Positions 61,072 through 64,000 of a DNA stretch of 64,000 nt are shown here, one piece after another. Location of the stretch: NCBI GenBank assembly GCA_027924585.1, contig BSBM01000597.1:6772501-6836500 (forward strand), read 5' to 3'. The notes below the pieces were generated by a model. The model had not been told where the DNA came from. It saw only the letters and a list, made by a program, of their open reading frames with translations, and did no database searches. The translations under genes were made by a program, and so were the position numbers. Positions within the stretch are counted from its first letter, which is position 1, and each line of letters starts with the position of its first letter. This stretch comes from Larix kaempferi. Its lineage: Eukaryota; Streptophyta; Pinopsida; Pinales; Pinaceae.

Positions 61072-62760
61072 TGTTAAGTTTAGCCTAATTTGACTAGCAA
61101 GATCACTGAAAGAAACACAGTCACAAGATAGACAAAGATTTACCCTGGGAAACCCTAATGGGGTAGAAAACCCAGCAAAGCTTTCCTCAATATAGATAAT
61201 CAACCAAATACAAGATGTAGTCCAAGACTAGAGCTCCTTCTCCTCCTATGCAGACCTCTCTCTCACTTGTGCGCTACTCCCAAGTGGATGAATGAATGAG
61301 ATAAGTGAGGAACATCCTCCTCTACTTATACTCATCTCCCGACTGACCTTTTACCCTAATGGGGCCGAACTCTCCTAGGAGAGTCTAATAACCCCTCAAA
61401 AGTAAACTCAGGGCCGACCTCACATGGGAGATATAATAACCCTAGTTACCACATTCTCTCGGAGGAATAAACATCTCCAGATATACAATAGGGTCACCAT
61501 GGAGGAATGCACCATCTCCGGAATAATAAAATACAAATATAGTATTCTTGGAAGTTACAATATTTCAACACTCCCCCTTAACGAGAAGGGTATTATAACA
61601 ACATCTGCAGGAGCAAGGAGTCATCAACTACATGGTACATGATACATCTATAAATCATTGAAAGCTTTTCTTCATACATCATCATCAGTAACTCAACAAT
61701 TACTGGAACATAATCAATACTGAAACATCATCATCTTCAGTACTGAGTCTTCATCTTCTTCAGCACTTGATCAAATACATCATCATCATCTCGATCTACA
61801 TCATCTGGATCATTTCGATCTACAGCATCTGGATCATCTCAATCTACAGCATCTGGATCATTTGCAATACACATGATCTACTTACAGGATGATCAATCCT
61901 TATCAATTTTAGACAAGTCTCATGTCTATAGACGATGCAATCTAGTCACGTACATTTTGAACTAAATGTTCAGGGACGATGCAATCCTATCATGTACCTT
62001 TTGAACCAAATGTTCAGGGACGATGAAGTCCTCTCACGTACCTTTTGAACCAATGTTCAGGGACGATGCAATCCTATCATGTACCTTTTGAACCAAATGT
62101 TCAGGGACGATGAAGTCCTCTCACGTACCTTTTGAACCAATGTTCAGGGAGGATGCAATCCTCTCACGTACCTTTTGAACCAATGTTCAGGGATGATGCA
62201 ATCCTCTCACGTACCTTTTGAACCAATGTTCGGGAATGATGCAGTCCTCTCACGTACCTTTTGAACCAATGTTCGGGGACGATGCAGTCCTCTCACGTAC
62301 CTTTTGAACCAATGTTCAAGGACGATGCAGTCCTCTCACGTACCTTTTGAACCAAATGTTCAGGGACGATGTAGTCCTCTCATGTATCTTTTGAACCAAA
62401 GGCTCAGGGACGATGCAGTCCTATCATGTACATTTTGAACCAAAGGCTCAGGGACGATGCAGTCCTATCACGTACATTTTGAACCAAAGGCTCAGGGATG
62501 ATGCAGTCCTATCATGTACATTTTGAACCAAAGGCTCAAGGACGATGCAGTCCTCTCACGTCCATAAGGGACCACTTTCTCGGAGACATATGTCTACGGA
62601 TCCCTTTTAGGACATGTATCCAAGTATGATACAATCCACTTGTCAACTTAGATGAAGTCTAAGGACCACTTCATCAACCTCATCGTCGGTATCACCAATA
62701 TAGGTATCCATATCATCGACCTCATTGTCGATGTAGGCAATCTCATCATCAGTGACCACA
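61072..62760 (-). repeat. LTR-D 3' LTR
   Basis: 1,689 bp; on the plus strand it starts TGTTAAG and ends GACCACA. On the minus strand it directly follows the pol stop codon. It shares its block order with the solo LTR at 8594-11603. A TATA-like TATAAGTAG (minus) lies near 61326. The other LTR and the target duplication are beyond the window. Confidence 0.88.
61925..62560. repeat. 42-43-bp minisatellite, ~15 copies
   Basis: The unit contains GGACGATGCAGTCCTCTCAC and CTTTTGAACCAATGTTCA. The corresponding place in the solo LTR (about 10265-10400) has only two or three such units and has instead amplified the 84-bp unit. Different arrays therefore expanded in the two copies. Confidence 0.9.
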
Positions 62761-64000
62761 TCACTCCCCCTTTTGAGGAGGGTCTTTCTGAACTACACCA
62801 AGCTTGTCTCAAAAATACTCAAACTTTACTCGAGACAGAGGTTTGGTCAATATATCAGCAAATTGTTCATCAGTGCTTACATACTCGAGCTTGATAGCTC
62901 CTTTCTGCACCATATCCCGTATATAGAAATATTGGATCTCTATGTGCTTTGACTTATCATGGAACACTGGATTCTCTATCATCTTGATACAACTCTGGTT
63001 GTCACACATGATCACAGTGGGGTCCATCTCTAATTCAAATAGTCCTTATAAGAGTTTTCGAAGCCATACTGCTTCACAACTAGCAGAGCAAGCAGCTATA
63101 TATTCCGCTTCAGCTGTGTTGAGAGCCACACTAGACTGCTTCCTGCTAAACCACGAGATCATGGAAGATCCTAGACAATAACATCCTCCCGATGTGCTTT
63201 TCCTGTTTGATACACTTCCTGCCCAGTCAGCATCTGTAAAGCCATGCAGACTGAAGTCATGATCTCCAAGATAACATAGACCAAAATATATCGTACCTTT
63301 TAGGTACCTCATTACATGCTTTGCAGCTATTAGGTGAACTCGTCTATGTTCCACTAGATACTAACTCAAGGTATTCACAGCAAAGCATATGTTTGGTCTA
63401 GTATTTTTTAAATACATTAATGACCCAATAATCTGTCTGTATAGAGTCATATCCACCAATTCTGATGAGTCATCAACTAAAAGCTTCAGGTTGGAATCCA
63501 TGGGAGTGGCCATGGCTTTGCATTCCGACATGTCAAATCTCTTTAGGATCTCCACAGCATACTTTCTCTGGTTAAGAAAGATTCCTTTGGGGCCTTGCCA
63601 TACTTCCAGGCCTAGGAAGTAGTGCATTAATCCAAGATCTTTCATCTCAAATTCTGAAGAGAGCTTCTTCTTGCACTCAATAATCTGTTTCTCATTTCCA
63701 GTCAGAAATAGATCATCCACAAACAACAATAATATGACAGGTTCATCATTCATAACTTTGAGATAAAGGTTAGGATCAGCTTTACTCTTGGTAAAGCCCA
63801 AGCTTGTCAAGAAACTATCAATTCTTCCGTACCAAGCTCTGGGATCTTGCTTCAACTCATACAAAGCCTTTTTTAGTTTGCATACGTGGTTTCTATCTTC
63901 AACCTCAAATCCTTGTGGTTGTTCTATGTACACTTCCTCCTCAATCACACCATTCAGGAAGGATGTCTTCACATCCATTTGGTGTAATCTCCACTTCACT
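62761..64000 (-). pseudogene. LTR-D Copia RT and RNase H, partial
   Basis: The 3' end of a Copia polyprotein, running off the window. Reverse transcriptase: MDVKTSFLNGVIEEEVYIEQ, PRAWYGRIDSFL, active site FVDD, EFEMKDLGLMHYFLGLEVWQ. RNase H: GFTDADWAGSVSNRKSTSGG, ALNTAEAEYIAA, MCDNQSCIKMIENP, STDEQFADILTKPL. The frame is continuous for 413 codons with three premature stops (63361-63363, 63046-63048, 62809-62811), each one C-to-T change from Gln or Arg codons. The natural stop is TGA at 62761-62763, so coding runs right up to the LTR and the polypurine tract (AAAAGGGGGAG) lies inside the last codons. Confidence 0.93.

Overview
The window looks like gene-poor, repeat-rich nuclear DNA of a land plant. 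Almost all of it is transposable elements inserted into one another. Evidence for a plant: five LTR elements whose primer-binding sites match the 3' end of initiator-Met tRNA (TGGTATCAGAGC type), chromodomain Ty3/Gypsy and Ty1/Copia polyproteins of plant type, and a miniature LTR element (TRIM). I cannot name the species. A large genome is likely, and a non-flowering lineage is possible. No ordinary host gene could be supported.

Layout. (1) 1-45356 is one nest. The outermost element, LTR-A, has its 5' LTR end at 1400, a non-coding 3.4-kb interior (1401-4802), and a 3' LTR cut into three pieces (4803-6953, 37402-38264, 44501-45356). The first cut holds LTR-B, a minus-strand Ty3/Gypsy element (6954-37396) with ~4-kb LTRs. 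The second cut holds LTR-C, a minus-strand Ty1/Copia element (38265-44495, TSD TAAGG). One LTR of LTR-B contains a solo LTR of a Copia family, LTR-D (8594-11603). (2) LTR-B's integrase gene is split by DNA-1 (14529-29583), a 15,055-bp DNA transposon with terminal inverted repeats beginning GGGTGA and a 4-bp ACTT duplication. DNA-1 carries two convergent spliced genes: a DDD-type transposase (exons 16033-21561, +) and an unrecognised gene (exons about 29165-24096, -). Arrays of the palindrome CCTCGATCGAGG lie near both ends. A 684-bp TRIM sits in an intron of the transposase gene. The 4-bp duplication and GGG termini suggest the Sola superfamily. (3) 45357-49051 is unassigned DNA with a minisatellite and one orphan Copia-type LTR. 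(4) 49052-58620 is LTR-E, a complete Ty3/Gypsy chromovirus with two 1,623-bp LTRs that appear identical, TSD TAGAC and an intact 1,567-residue Gag-Pol. It is the one element here that looks recently active. (5) 58626-61071 holds a decayed Gypsy fragment interrupted by the 3' end of a minus-strand LTR-D Copia element that runs off the window at 64000.

Function and decay. Each LTR element encodes, or once encoded, its own replication proteins; LTR-A and the TRIM encode none and would need proteins from relatives. LTR-C, LTR-D and both DNA-1 genes mostly keep their reading frames, and nearly every break is a stop codon one C-to-T or G-to-A change from a sense codon. That is the decay expected of methylated, silenced elements. 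The inferred order is LTR-A, then LTR-B and LTR-C into it, then DNA-1 and the solo LTR into LTR-B, then the TRIM into DNA-1. LTR-E is youngest.
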